Positions 8,138 to 16,832 of a stretch of 44,558 nucleotides of DNA are shown piece after piece. Every line of letters begins with the position of its first letter. Within the stretch, counting starts at the first letter, position 1. Position numbers and translations under genes: made by a program. The DNA is from Deinococcus sedimenti. GTDB taxonomy: Bacteria; Deinococcota; Deinococci; Deinococcales; Deinococcaceae. The notes under the pieces were generated by a model, which did not search any database, had not been told where the DNA came from, and worked only from the letters and a program-made list of their open reading frames with translations. The stretch covers positions 1 to 44,558 of the forward strand of contig NZ_BMQN01000022.1 in assembly GCF_014648135.1 (NCBI RefSeq), read 5' to 3'.

Positions 8138-10372
8138 ATGACCCCCTCCTCCAGCCGGAACGATCATTCGGACCATCTGACCTACTTTGTCGAGGGTATG
8201 GACTGCGCCAGTTGCGTGCAGACGGTCGAGCGCATGGTGGCCACACTGCCCGGCACCAGTGACGTGAAGACCAGCTTTACCAAGCAGACCCTGACCTTGC
8301 ACCTGGATGAAGGGCAGACGCCCAGGGGCCTGCTGGAGAAGAACCTCAAATCGCTGGGCTACGTGCCCGCCCTGCTCGGGTCAGCCGCGCCGGCCGGTTC
8401 TCAGCTCCACAATCACCCTGACGGCGAGCATGCTGGCCACACTCATGAGGTCGCGCCCGCAGGTACACCGTGGTACCGCACGGGTCAGGGCCGGCTGGTC
8501 GTGGTGTCCGGCGCGCTGCTGGCGCTGGCCTGGCTGCTGGGCTTCCTGCAGCCGTCGTTGTCGACTGCCGGCTACATCGCCGCCACCCTGCTCGGCGTCT
8601 GGCCGCTGGCGAAGAAAGCGCTTGCCAGTGCGCGCCTGGGTGATCCATTCAGCATCAACATGCTGGTCAGCCTGGCGGCGATTGGCGCCGTGGCCATCGG
8701 GGAGGCCGCTGAGGGCGCCGTGGTGGTCTTTTTCTTCGCAGTCGGCGAACTGCTCGAAGGCGTGGCTGCTGGACGGGCCCGCGCCGGCATTCAGGCCCTC
8801 GCGGCCCTGGCTCCGAAAACGGCCCTGCTGCTGGACGGCGCGCAGCCCCGGGAAGTCCCGGCCGACGCCTTGCAGGTTGGTCAGACGGTGCAGGTCAACC
8901 CGGGCGCGCGCGTGCCGGCCGACGGCACCATCCTGACCGGCACCTCCAGTCTGGATGACAGCCCAGTGACTGGCGAAAGTGTGCCGGTGGTGAAAGGCCC
9001 CGGCGACGCGGTCTATGCCGGCAGCATCAACACCGACGGCACCCTACAGCTCCGGGTGGACAAGGCGGCGGCCGACAACACCATCGCGCGCATCATCCAC
9101 ATGGTGGAAGAAGCCGAGGGGAGCAAAGCCCCCACCGCGCGCTTCATTGACCGCTTCAGCCGGTACTACACCCCTGTGGTGGTCCTGGTCTCTGCCCTGG
9201 TCGCTCTGGTCCCGCCGCTGTTCTTCGGTGGACTCTGGCATGACTGGCTCTACAAGGGCATCAGCCTGCTGCTGATCGGCTGCCCCTGTGCGCTGGTGCT
9301 GAGCGTACCCGCGTCCATCACCAGCGCCATCAGCGCTGGGACCCGGCGCGGCCTGCTCATCAAGGGCGGCGGCGCGCTGGAGACCATCGGTTCGGTGAGG
9401 ACCATCGCCTTTGACAAAACGGGCACACTGACCGCCGGCCGGCCCCGGGTCACTGACATTGTGGGCGACCAGGTGGGCCGGGCCGAGGTCCTGCGCCTGG
9501 CGGCGGCGGTGGAGTCCGGCAGCAGTCACCCGCTGGCCAAGGCCATCACCGCAGCCGCGCAGCAGGAGGGCGTGACCATCCCCGCCGCTCAGGGCGCGCA
9601 GGCCCTGCCGGGCAAAGGGGCGAGCGCCACGGTGGAGGGGCGCGCCCTGAGCGTGAGTTCCCCCCGTCACGCGGCAGAACTCGCCCCCCTGAGTCCGGCG
9701 CTCCTCAGCACCATCACCGCCTTCGAGGAACAGGGCCGCACCGCCGTCGTGCTGCTGGAAGGTGCCACGCCTCTGGGCGTTCTGGCCATCCGCGACGAAC
9801 CCCGCCCCGACGCCCGCGCCGCGCTGGCCCGCCTGAAGGACCTGGGCATTCAAACAGTGATGCTCACCGGCGACAACACCCGCACCGGGCAGGCCATCGG
9901 CCGGGACCTGGGGCTGGACGTGCAGGCCGAGTTGCTGCCCGAAGACAAACTGCGCCTCATCGCCAGTTACAAAGCGCAGGGCGGCGTGGCGATGGTCGGG
10001 GACGGCATCAACGACGCGCCCGCCCTGGCCCAGAGTGATGTGGGCATCGCCATGGGGGGCGGCACCGACGTGGCCCTGGAAACCGCCGACGCGGCCCTCT
10101 TACGTGAGCGGGTCTCGGGTGTGGCCGACCTGGTGGCCCTGTCGCGCGCCACCATGGGCAACATCAAGGTCAATATTGCCTTCGCCCTGGGCCTCAAGGC
10201 CATTTTCCTCGTCACCACCCTGCTCGGCTACACCAACCTCTGGATGGCCATTCTGGCCGACACCGGCGCCACTGCCCTGGTCACCGCCAACGCCCTGCGG
10301 CTGCTGCGCTGGAAAGGCCAGGACGCCCCGACCACTCCCGCTCCCCACACGGACGCTGCGGTGCCCGCGTGA
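8138..10372 (+). CDS. cadA: P1B-type Cd2+/Zn2+/Pb2+-exporting ATPase
   Basis: A 744-aa heavy-metal efflux pump. It has an N-terminal HMA domain with GMDCASC (Cys at 23 and 26), a His-rich linker near residues 92-110, and eight predicted membrane segments. The actuator motif is TGES. The intramembrane metal site CPC (about 382-384, GCPCALVL) is followed by the phosphorylation site DKTGT (about 426), SSHP and GDGIND (about 621). The CPC and GMDCASC pair is typical of the CadA/ZntA group rather than of CopA, which usually has CPCALGLATP. Its promoter carries a CadC-like site, and a CadC regulator is encoded at 13871. The stop overlaps the glutaredoxin start (GTGA). Confidence 0.95.
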   Translation: MTPSSSRNDHSDHLTYFVEGMDCASCVQTVERMVATLPGTSDVKTSFTKQTLTLHLDEGQTPRGLLEKNLKSLGYVPALLGSAAPAGSQLHNHPDGEHAGHTHEVAPAGTPWYRTGQGRLVVVSGALLALAWLLGFLQPSLSTAGYIAATLLGVWPLAKKALASARLGDPFSINMLVSLAAIGAVAIGEAAEGAVVVFFFAVGELLEGVAAGRARAGIQALAALAPKTALLLDGAQPREVPADALQVGQTVQVNPGARVPADGTILTGTSSLDDSPVTGESVPVVKGPGDAVYAGSINTDGTLQLRVDKAAADNTIARIIHMVEEAEGSKAPTARFIDRFSRYYTPVVVLVSALVALVPPLFFGGLWHDWLYKGISLLLIGCPCALVLSVPASITSAISAGTRRGLLIKGGGALETIGSVRTIAFDKTGTLTAGRPRVTDIVGDQVGRAEVLRLAAAVESGSSHPLAKAITAAAQQEGVTIPAAQGAQALPGKGASATVEGRALSVSSPRHAAELAPLSPALLSTITAFEEQGRTAVVLLEGATPLGVLAIRDEPRPDARAALARLKDLGIQTVMLTGDNTRTGQAIGRDLGLDVQAELLPEDKLRLIASYKAQGGVAMVGDGINDAPALAQSDVGIAMGGGTDVALETADAALLRERVSGVADLVALSRATMGNIKVNIAFALGLKAIFLVTTLLGYTNLWMAILADTGATALVTANALRLLRWKGQDAPTTPAPHTDAAVPA

Positions 10373-10629
10373 CGGCCGCAAAGGCGCCCATCACCCTCTA
10401 CACCGTGCCCAACTGCCCGGACTGCCACGCCGTCGCGCGGCTGCTCAGCCGCTGCGGCGCCGCGTACACCGAACGAGATCTGCGCCAGGACCCAGGCGCC
10501 CTGGCGGCGCTGCGCCAGGTCACCGACGTGCGGGTCGCCCCCGTCACCGTGGTGGGCGAGCAGGTCTTTTTCGGCACGGTGGACCAGCAGCGCCCGGGCC
10601 TGCTCGCCGCGCTCAAGGGCACCGCATGA
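10369..10629 (+). CDS. Glutaredoxin-like protein
   Basis: An 86-aa cytoplasmic thioredoxin-fold protein with the redox motif CPDC (VPNCPDCHAVARLL) near the N-terminus and a cis-Pro segment (VRVAPVTVV). It resembles NrdH/glutaredoxin-like proteins that reduce protein disulfides or glutathione-like mixed disulfides. It is coupled to cadA (GTG start overlapping its stop) and to lspA (ATGA). In a metal operon a likely role is keeping Cys metal sites reduced, which is an inference. Confidence 0.8.
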   Translation: MTAAKAPITLYTVPNCPDCHAVARLLSRCGAAYTERDLRQDPGALAALRQVTDVRVAPVTVVGEQVFFGTVDQQRPGLLAALKGTA

Positions 10630-11132
10630 AGTGGCGCCCCCTTCTCCTGGTCCTGGCGCTCCTGGTCGCCGAAGGCCTCCTGAAAGCCTGGGCCGTTACC
10701 ACCCTTGAGTCAGGGGTGAATCGCCCACTGTTTCCAGGTGTCCTTCACCTGGGCTTCACCCTGAATCCGGGCATGGCGTGGGGCCTGCTGGGCGGCTTTG
10801 CCGCGCCTCTGGCCATGCTGCGGGTGCTCGTCGGTCTCGGCCTCGTGGGCGCCCTGGGCCTGGGCCGCGTGCCCCGCCGCTGGATCTGGCCGCTGGCCCT
10901 GATCGCGGCGGGCGCGCTGGGCAATGGACTGGACGGTCTGATGCGGGGCGCCGTGGTGGACTACCTCACGTCACCGCTCCTGGACACCGTGTCCAGAGCG
11001 GTATCCAGAGAGCCATTTCCTGTCTTCAACCTGTCCGACGTGCTGGTGTGTGCCGGGACAGGCGCCTTGCTCATCCTCTCCTGGCGTCAGGATCGACGCT
11101 CCGCCCACGCGCGGAAGCAGCCTCTGTCCTGA
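10626..11132 (+). CDS. lspA: Signal peptidase II, lipoprotein signal peptidase
   Basis: A 168-aa, four-helix membrane aspartic protease that removes the signal peptide of diacylated prolipoproteins. Family motifs are present: LNPGMAWGLL for the NxGxAFG motif, GNGLDGLMRGAVVDYL with one catalytic Asp, and FNLSDVLVC with the second. The usual Arg after the GNxxDR Asp is Gly here, a noticeable variation. The start overlaps the glutaredoxin stop. With lnt upstream and the putative lipoprotein at 11181, the island carries its own part of the lipoprotein pathway but no lgt. Confidence 0.88.
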   Translation: MKWRPLLLVLALLVAEGLLKAWAVTTLESGVNRPLFPGVLHLGFTLNPGMAWGLLGGFAAPLAMLRVLVGLGLVGALGLGRVPRRWIWPLALIAAGALGNGLDGLMRGAVVDYLTSPLLDTVSRAVSREPFPVFNLSDVLVCAGTGALLILSWRQDRRSAHARKQPLS

Positions 11133-11180
11133 TGGCCCCCACGCCCCTATTCCCGCTTCCTGTCATCGTCTGGAGACCCT

Positions 11181-11681
11181 ATGAAACGACTGTTGCTGCT
11201 GGCCCTCACCGCCTTTCTCGCTGCCTGTAATCAGACTGGGGGTGAGATTGAGGGCGTCAAGAGTTTCAAGTTCGAGGGCGGCGCCCATAAGCCCGGCCGC
11301 CTGGAGTACGCGCAGCGCCCACCGGCGGGCGGGGAACACAACTCTGCCTGGCAAAACTGCGGCGTGTACGAACGGCCCATCTACGACGAGTACGCGGTGC
11401 ACAGCCTGGAGCACGGGGCAGTCTGGGTGTCCTACAGGCCGGATGTGGCGACCAGTCAGGTGTTACAACTCCGCGAGGTCTTGGACGGCCGGACCTACAC
11501 CCTGCTCTCGCCCCACGAGACGCAAAAGGCGCCCATCGTGCTCAGCGCGTGGAACAAGCAGTTGGAGGTGCAAGACGCTTCGGACCCCCGGATCAAAGCG
11601 TTCGTCCAGACCTATGAGCAGGGCGGTGAAGCACCCGAGATTGGAGCCTCATGCAGCGGCGCGTACGACGACACGGTCTGA
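11181..11681 (+). CDS. DUF3105 lipoprotein
   Basis: A 166-aa exported protein with a lipobox (LAAC at about residues 14-17) and a DUF3105-type domain containing YDEYAVHSLEHGAVWVSY. DUF3105 function is not established. The HSLEHG segment and the two mature Cys residues could bind metal. A GGAG Shine-Dalgarno lies 7-8 nt before the ATG. The gene overlaps the next by 31 nt. It is a natural substrate for the LspA and Lnt encoded nearby. Confidence 0.82.
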   Translation: MKRLLLLALTAFLAACNQTGGEIEGVKSFKFEGGAHKPGRLEYAQRPPAGGEHNSAWQNCGVYERPIYDEYAVHSLEHGAVWVSYRPDVATSQVLQLREVLDGRTYTLLSPHETQKAPIVLSAWNKQLEVQDASDPRIKAFVQTYEQGGEAPEIGASCSGAYDDTV

Positions 11682-12280
11682 TTCGCTGGGGAGGCGCGGC
11701 GCTGGCCACCGCCGCCCTGGGTGCCGGTCTGGCCGTCGTCTGGCCGGCGCCGCCCCGCGAGCCCAGTGCGGACGTGACCTTCGCCCGCGATATGGCCGCT
11801 CACCACGCCCAGGCCGTGAACATGAGTGTCACCCTCCTGAGGCGCGCGGCCGACCCCGAAGTGCGCCTGCTGGCCCAGGACATTCTGCTGACCCAGCAGG
11901 CGCAGATCGGGCAGATGCAGGGCTGGCTGATGGCCTGGGGCCGTCCGCTGGCCGGGCGGGAGGCGCCCATGAAGGGCATGGACCGTGTGGCCATGGGCAT
12001 GGCGCCAGCAAGTGAAGAGGCCGCGCTGAACACCTTGCCGGTGACCACCGCTGAGACCCGCTTTCTGCTGCTCATGCGCCGGCACCATCAGGGGGGCGTG
12101 ACCATGGCCACGTCGGCTCTGAACGCGGTGCGCCGCCCGGAGGTGCGGGCGTTTGCGCAGCGGGTGGTAAGCGCTCAGACCACAGAAATCCAGGCCATCG
12201 ACGCGTTGCTTGGGGCCCGCAAGGTCACCGTTCCGTCAACCGCCCCGTCCCACTCAATGGACACGATGGACCATGAGTGA
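11651..12280 (+). CDS. DUF305 protein with His/Met-rich motifs
   Basis: A 209-aa protein with an N-terminal signal or anchor helix (about residues 12-31) and two DUF305-like four-helix repeats, marked by FARDMAAHHAQAVNMS and LLMRRHHQGGVTMA. DUF305 proteins are ferritin-like helical bundles, and some copper-linked members bind metal through such His/Met motifs. The C-terminus (HSMDTMDHE) is also His/Met-rich. It begins inside the DUF3105 gene and its end overlaps the CDF start (ATGAGTGA), so it belongs to one operon with both. Confidence 0.88.
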   Translation: MQRRVRRHGLIRWGGAALATAALGAGLAVVWPAPPREPSADVTFARDMAAHHAQAVNMSVTLLRRAADPEVRLLAQDILLTQQAQIGQMQGWLMAWGRPLAGREAPMKGMDRVAMGMAPASEEAALNTLPVTTAETRFLLLMRRHHQGGVTMATSALNAVRRPEVRAFAQRVVSAQTTEIQAIDALLGARKVTVPSTAPSHSMDTMDHE

Positions 12281-13163
12281 CCACGGCCACAGCCACGGCG
12301 CCGCTGCCAATGCCCGCCAACTCACGCTGGCGCTGCTCCTGACCGGCAGTTTCCTGGTCGTTGAGGTCATCTATGGCCTGCTCTCCGGCAGCCTGGCCCT
12401 GCTCTCAGATGCAGGCCACATGCTCACCGACGTGATGGCCCTGGCTCTGTCGCTGTTCGCGCTGAAGATCGGCCAGCGGACCGCTGATCGCCGCCTCACT
12501 TTCGGGTACCGCCGCGCGGAGATTCTGGCGGCCGCGGTGAACGCGGCGGCCCTGTTCGCCATCGGGCTGTACATCCTTGTCGAGGCGTATGGACGGCTGC
12601 GGGCCCCGGTGGAGGTGCAGACCACCCCGATGCTGATCGTGGCCACCCTCGGGCTTGTGGTCAACCTCATCAGTGCGCGCCTGCTGGTGCAGGGCAGTGG
12701 GGACAGCCTGAACATGAAGTCGGCCTACCTGGAAGTCATGGGTGACCTGCTGGGGTCAGTGGCCGTCATCGTAGGCGCGCTCCTGATCCGCTTCACCGGG
12801 CAGACCTGGATTGATCCGGTACTCGGGGCGCTGATCGGCCTCTGGGTGCTACCGAGAACCTGGCAGCTGCTCAAGGCGAGCGTCAATGTCCTGATGGAAG
12901 GGGTGCCCAGCGGCCTGGACCTGGACGCGCTGCGGGCGGAACTGGCGGCCCTCCCCGGGATCACCGATGTACACGATCTGCACGTGTGGAGCGTCACCAG
13001 CGGCCAGCACAGCCTCACGGCGCATCTTGTCAGCCCGGCGCCATCTGCCGACGTGCACGCCCTGATCAGCACAGTGGCTACTCGCCACGGCATTGAACAT
13101 GTCACGGTGCAGCTTGAAGCGCCCGGCGCCCATGACAGCACCCAGACCCATCTGCACCCCTGA
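12273..13163 (+). CDS. czcD: Cation diffusion facilitator (CzcD-type Zn/Cd/Co exporter)
   Basis: A 296-aa proton-coupled metal exporter with six membrane helices and a cytoplasmic C-terminal domain. The N-terminus has a His motif (MSDHGHSHG). Transport-site residues are seen in SDAGHMLTD (TM2) and EVMGDLLGSV (TM5, with Glu where many zinc CDFs have His or Asp). The C-terminal part has DVHDLHVWSVTSGQHSLTAH, typical of the CzcD group. The start at 12273 overlaps the DUF305 stop. It complements CadA by exporting surplus divalent cations. Confidence 0.93.
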   Translation: MSDHGHSHGAAANARQLTLALLLTGSFLVVEVIYGLLSGSLALLSDAGHMLTDVMALALSLFALKIGQRTADRRLTFGYRRAEILAAAVNAAALFAIGLYILVEAYGRLRAPVEVQTTPMLIVATLGLVVNLISARLLVQGSGDSLNMKSAYLEVMGDLLGSVAVIVGALLIRFTGQTWIDPVLGALIGLWVLPRTWQLLKASVNVLMEGVPSGLDLDALRAELAALPGITDVHDLHVWSVTSGQHSLTAHLVSPAPSADVHALISTVATRHGIEHVTVQLEAPGAHDSTQTHLHP

Positions 13164-13187
13164 CTTTACACAGGAGAAAGACACGCC

Positions 13188-13835
13188 ATGACCTCTGATT
13201 CAATTCCTCTTTCACAGGCCTCCCGGCCCTGGCTGCGCTCGCTCACCCTGGCGCTGCTGGCCGTGGCGGCCCTGCTGTCGCTCACTCTGCTCTATAGCCG
13301 CCTGCGCAATCCGCAGGGCCTGCTCGGCACAGCCTACCCGCCTGGCACAGTGGCCCCGCCCCTGGCCGGCACCGGCGACGACGGCCGGCCCCTGGCCCTG
13401 GCTGACTTCAAGGGCAAAACAGTCGCCGTCTTTTTCGGCTTTTTGAATTGCCCCAATATCTGTCCTACCACCCTGGCCGCCCTGGAACGGGTACGCCAGA
13501 CGCTTCCAGAGCGGCGCCGCAAGGACTTTGTGAGTCTGCTGGTGACGGTTGATCCTGGGCGGGACACGCCGGCGGAGCTGCGCTCGTACGTGCGCTACTT
13601 CAGCCCGGACGCCCGCGGCCTGGTGATTCCCAAGGTGCCGCTGCGTCAGGCGGCGGCCGCCTGGGGCGTCGGGTTTGAGTATTCGAATATCACGGCGCCC
13701 GACCGCTACGAGGTTAACCACACGACCGGCGTGTATCTGGTAGACCGTGAGGGCAACCGGCGGGTGGTGTGGGACTACACGCAATTGAACCTCACGGACC
13801 GGATCGCTACAGACGTGAGGACGGTGATGCAGTGA
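13188..13835 (+). CDS. SCO1/SenC copper chaperone-like protein
   Basis: A 215-aa membrane-anchored thioredoxin-fold protein. An N-terminal helix (about residues 18-38) precedes the SCO domain. The copper ligands are visible: Cys pair in NCPNICPTT and the distal His in EVNHTTGVYLVD. SCO proteins deliver copper to, or reduce the Cys pair of, the CuA site of cytochrome oxidase. A Shine-Dalgarno AGGAGAAAG precedes the ATG. The gene stands directly before cadC, 35 nt apart. Confidence 0.92.
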   Translation: MTSDSIPLSQASRPWLRSLTLALLAVAALLSLTLLYSRLRNPQGLLGTAYPPGTVAPPLAGTGDDGRPLALADFKGKTVAVFFGFLNCPNICPTTLAALERVRQTLPERRRKDFVSLLVTVDPGRDTPAELRSYVRYFSPDARGLVIPKVPLRQAAAAWGVGFEYSNITAPDRYEVNHTTGVYLVDREGNRRVVWDYTQLNLTDRIATDVRTVMQ

Positions 13836-13858
13836 CGGCGAGTTTATCCACCAGCGTC

Positions 13859-13864
13859 TACACT
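13859..13864 (+). promoter_or_regulatory. cadC -10 box, leaderless
   Basis: TACACT lies 6 nt before the ATG at 13871. No clear TGAR-N6-YNCA site is seen here, so autoregulation through the same operator is not supported. Confidence 0.45.
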
Positions 13865-13870
13865 GACGTA

Positions 13871-14233
13871 ATGAGAACCGCCTCTCAGGACGACGTGTGT
13901 GAAGTGACCTGCCTGCATCCGGAGGCCGTCCAACTGGCGCGCACCCATCAGCCTGAGGACGTCTGTATTGAGGACGCCGCCGCCTTCTTGAAACTGATGG
14001 CGGACCCTACCCGGCTCAGGATTCTAAGTGCGCTGAAGACCACCGAACTGTGCGTCTGTGATCTGGCGGCGGTGGTGGGCATCAGCGAGAGTGCCGTCAG
14101 TCACCAACTGCGCCTGCTACGCACCGGCCGAATCGTCACCTTCCGCAAGGAAGGCCGCATTGCGTATTACCGCCTGCTTGACCACCACGTCACGACCACC
14201 ATCCGCAATGCCCTGGATCATGCGACCGAGTAG
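13871..14233 (+). CDS. cadC: CadC-type ArsR/SmtB metal sensor repressor
   Basis: A 120-aa winged-helix repressor that leaves DNA when it binds metal. It has both metal sites of the CadC group. The Cd/Pb/Bi site is formed by the N-terminal CEVTC and the ELCVCDL cysteines. The alpha-5 zinc site is D-x-H-x10-H-x2-E (DHH ... HATE at the C-terminus). The recognition helix is ISESAVSHQLRLL, followed by the wing GRIVTFRKEGRIAYYRL. The start is chosen by TACACT 6 nt upstream; the longer in-frame form adds a stretch overlapping sco. Likely targets are the six TGAR-N6-YNCA sites in this window, including that of cadA. Confidence 0.9.
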   Translation: MRTASQDDVCEVTCLHPEAVQLARTHQPEDVCIEDAAAFLKLMADPTRLRILSALKTTELCVCDLAAVVGISESAVSHQLRLLRTGRIVTFRKEGRIAYYRLLDHHVTTTIRNALDHATE

Positions 14234-14663
14234 TGGTCAACGGCGGACGCTAACGCTTGCCCTGCTGGGCGGCGCAGTGGTGAGCACGCCGGTCGGGTGG
14301 TGGCTAGTGGACAGCCTGCGCTGGCAATCGCCGCTGTACTGTATTGAGACGCCTGGTACGCTGTGGAACGGTCTGGCACCGCTCCCCGCGGGCCTGAGCC
14401 CCACCTGTCCGGACAGCCAGAGTTACCGCGAGGAAGTTCGGGCTGGAGAGAGCCGGGTCGAGCAGTATCTGGTGTCCGGCTGGCAGCCGCTGATTGCCGC
14501 CCAGGTTCTGAGAGACAAAGGCTTTGTGCTGCTGGACGACGAGCTGCGGGAGGCCACCCACTACTCGGCCTTCATGGGCCGCACCGTGCCGGCCGAGTTG
14601 CACTACACGGCCGTGCAGAAGGGTTCCAACACCCTGATCACCATCAGCGGGGCCGCACAGTGA
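14220..14663 (+). CDS. Hypothetical membrane-anchored protein
   Basis: A 147-aa protein that I do not recognise. It has an N-terminal hydrophobic segment (LALLGGAVVSTPVGWWLV) and a presumably extracytoplasmic remainder with two Cys residues (YCIETPG, PTCPDSQ) that could form a disulfide through the island's Dsb pair. The start overlaps the end of cadC by 14 nt, so it is probably cotranscribed with it and with the copper genes downstream. Confidence 0.65.
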   Translation: MRPSSGQRRTLTLALLGGAVVSTPVGWWLVDSLRWQSPLYCIETPGTLWNGLAPLPAGLSPTCPDSQSYREEVRAGESRVEQYLVSGWQPLIAAQVLRDKGFVLLDDELREATHYSAFMGRTVPAELHYTAVQKGSNTLITISGAAQ

Positions 14664-14688
14664 GCCGGTCCAGGTAACGGCGCAGAAG

Positions 14689-15075
14689 ATGGCCCAGGCC
14701 CAGATGCGCTGGCTGCTGAGTGTCCTGTGTGTCCTCGGCGCCTTCGTGTACCTGGGCCGCGAGCCCCTGGCCCTGGCCAACCCGGGCGCGGCCGCGCATG
14801 CGGGCCATCCTGGACCCAGCGGGTCAACCGAGCTGCCCGAGGGGCACGGCGCCCACTGCGTGTTCTGTTTCTCGGCGGCGTTTGCCCTGGTGCCCGATCC
14901 GGAGCCGGGCCGGGGGCGCGCGCTTCTCCAGCCGCGTCTGGTGGTGCGGCCAGCTGGCCCTGCGCCCGGGGTGGCGCGTGCAGGCCCGAGCGCCACCCGG
15001 TTTCGGATTGACCCGCCGCACGGCCCGGCGAAGGGCCCTGCGGCCCGCTCAGCCGCCCGATTCACTGTTGATTGA
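14689..15075 (+). CDS. DUF2946-like small exported protein
   Basis: A 128-aa protein with an N-terminal signal or membrane segment, then a His-rich stretch ending in [12 protein letters not shown]. That HCxxC pattern resembles DUF2946, a family found beside copper genes, but the match is by eye. The second half is Pro/Ala/Arg-rich and low in complexity. The stop lies 8 nt before the ycnI-like ATG. Confidence 0.6.
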   Translation: MAQAQMRWLLSVLCVLGAFVYLGREPLALANPGAAAHAGHPGPSGSTELPEGHGAHCVFCFSAAFALVPDPEPGRGRALLQPRLVVRPAGPAPGVARAGPSATRFRIDPPHGPAKGPAARSAARFTVD

Positions 15076-15083
15076 GGAGTTCC

Positions 15084-15530
15084 ATGATCCGTTCTGTTGC
15101 AGCTCTGCTCACCGCCGCCCTGCTGTCTGTGGCCGCCGCGCACGCCACTGTTCGCACCGAGAGCGGCCTGAGTGAAAGCAAGGTTGGCGTCACCGAGACG
15201 TACCGCGTCAATGTCCCCACCGAAAAAGAGATCAGTACCACCCAGATTCGCCTCGTCGTGCCGGCGGGGCTGAGCATCACCCGCTTTCAGGTGACCCCCG
15301 GCTTTACCCGCACAGTCACCAGGAATGCCGATGGCCTGGTCACCGAAGTGATCTGGAAGGGCCGCGTGGCCCTCATGGAGTACGCGCGGTTCTTCTTCCA
15401 GGCCCGCAACCCGGCCGCCGCAGGTGACCTGACTTGGAAGATCTATCAGACCTACAGTGACGGCTCGGTCGCCGCCTGGGACGGGCAGGATCCGGAGAAG
15501 GGTCCCGCCAGTGTGGTGACCGTCAAGTGA
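15084..15530 (+). CDS. YcnI-like (DUF1775) copper-binding protein
   Basis: A 148-aa exported beta-sandwich protein. Signal cleavage after AAA would expose an N-terminal His (HATVRTESG), the copper ligand in YcnI-type proteins. The rest ([30 protein letters not shown]) follows the DUF1775 fold. The start at 15084 has a GAGGAG Shine-Dalgarno, and the in-frame TTG at 15072 is rejected. It is coupled to copC by a GTGA overlap. YcnI-CopC-CopD sets act in copper acquisition or tolerance. Confidence 0.82.
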   Translation: MIRSVAALLTAALLSVAAAHATVRTESGLSESKVGVTETYRVNVPTEKEISTTQIRLVVPAGLSITRFQVTPGFTRTVTRNADGLVTEVIWKGRVALMEYARFFFQARNPAAAGDLTWKIYQTYSDGSVAAWDGQDPEKGPASVVTVK

Positions 15531-15934
15531 GGGGGGGGCGCATCCGAGCGTTGGCCCTGGCCCTGCTGGTGCCGGGCACGGCCCTGGCCCATGCGGACCT
15601 GACCCGCGTCACCCCGGCTGCTGGCAGTACCGTGACGGCCCCAGCGGCCATCACCCTGCAGTTCAGTGAGCCCCTGACCACCCGATTTTCCACGTTCCGC
15701 GTGATGAAGGTGCCAGCCGGGACGAGCCCGCAGAAGGCCGCAGACAAGGCCCTGGCTCTGGAGGCGAACGCAGCGGCCCTGGCCACGAGGGCCGCCACTC
15801 TTCCGGCGACCGCAACCATCATCAAGCTGCCCTTGAAACCGGCCCTGCCCCGCGGCCTCTACGTCGTGGCGTGGAAGATCCTGTCGGACGACAGCCATCC
15901 AGTGACCGGCTTGCGCACCTTCACGGTCAGGTAG
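15527..15934 (+). CDS. copC: CopC-domain copper-binding protein
   Basis: A 135-aa periplasmic or surface copper-binding protein. Cleavage after ALA exposes the His of HADLTRVTP, the first Cu(II) ligand, and the second site is SDDSHPVTG near the C-terminus. Between them is the CopC beta-barrel ([11 protein letters not shown]). The start is a GTG overlapping the upstream stop. Codons 2-4 lie in a run of eight G, a slippage-prone tract that could switch the gene off. Confidence 0.9.
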   Translation: MRGGRIRALALALLVPGTALAHADLTRVTPAAGSTVTAPAAITLQFSEPLTTRFSTFRVMKVPAGTSPQKAADKALALEANAAALATRAATLPATATIIKLPLKPALPRGLYVVAWKILSDDSHPVTGLRTFTVR

Positions 15935-15943
15935 GCTCTGCCG

Positions 15944-16717
15944 GTGTCCCTCCTGCTCCTGGCCAAGTGGCTGATCTACCTGGGCGCCGCGCTGCTGGTG
16001 GGCGGCGTGGCCGCGCGGTCATGGCGGCCCGACGGCCAGCCTGGCATGCGCCCGCTGGCCCTGGGCGCGGGCCTGTTGCTGGCCGGCAGCGCCGCGCAGG
16101 TGCTGCTGACCCTGCACGCCCTGGGCTACCTGACCCTGCCGGACGTGCCAGCCTACCTGCAACAGACGGTGCCCGGGCGGGCGGTGCTGACCCTGCTGCT
16201 GGGCACCGCCCTCCTGCTGGCCGGCGCCCTGGCCCGCTGGCCGACTTGGCTCTGTCTGGCGGCGGCCGGAACGCTGCTCTGGGGCCTGGGTGGGCTCGGC
16301 CATGGGGCCACCCACGGTCCCAGTGTCCGGCTCCTGCACGCCGTCCACGCCGGCGCAATGGCGGTGTGGCTGGGCGGCGTGCTGACCCTGGTGAGCAGGC
16401 CGGAGGAGCGCCTGCCCGCCCTGGCCCGTTTCGGGCCAGTAGCGACCGTTTGTGTCCTGGTGCTGGGCGTCACGGGGGTGGTCGCCTCCTGGGAACACGC
16501 GGGCGGGATGCCGACCACAGACAGCCGGTATGGGCGGGTCTTGCTGCTTAAACTGGCGTTTGTGGGCGCCGTGCTGGTGGTGGCGGGGCTGCTCCGGCGG
16601 AGCCTGGCGCGTCAGAGGCGTGTGGACGCTTGGCTGGGGTTGGAACTGGCCCTGCTGAGCCTGATTCTGGCGGTGACGGCCAGCCTGTCGGTGACGCCGA
16701 CGCCGGCTCACGGATAG
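15944..16717 (+). CDS. copD: CopD-like copper membrane protein
   Basis: A 257-aa polytopic membrane protein with about seven to eight helices. His residues at helix ends (GHGATHG, LLHAVHAGAMAVWLGGVL, SWEHAGG) match the CopD family, which works with CopC to move copper across the inner membrane. The GTG start lies 9 nt after the copC stop. It ends the copper block, and a strong hairpin follows. Confidence 0.88.
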   Translation: MSLLLLAKWLIYLGAALLVGGVAARSWRPDGQPGMRPLALGAGLLLAGSAAQVLLTLHALGYLTLPDVPAYLQQTVPGRAVLTLLLGTALLLAGALARWPTWLCLAAAGTLLWGLGGLGHGATHGPSVRLLHAVHAGAMAVWLGGVLTLVSRPEERLPALARFGPVATVCVLVLGVTGVVASWEHAGGMPTTDSRYGRVLLLKLAFVGAVLVVAGLLRRSLARQRRVDAWLGLELALLSLILAVTASLSVTPTPAHG

Positions 16718-16754
16718 GCGCCAGCGATTGCAGCCTTGACCCAGATAAAAAGCG

Positions 16755-16786
16755 GCAGGTCCAGGGGGGATTCCGTCTGGACCTGC
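16755..16786. terminator. Hairpin after copD
   Basis: A perfect 10-bp inverted repeat (GCAGGTCCAG / CTGGACCTGC) with a 12-nt loop lies between the convergent copD and mazF-like genes. There is no U-tract, but the position suits a bidirectional terminator. Confidence 0.55.
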
Positions 16787-16832
16787 TGTCAACGGGTTAG
16801 ACCTTAGCCCCACAGGCCATCACAGCCCTGGA

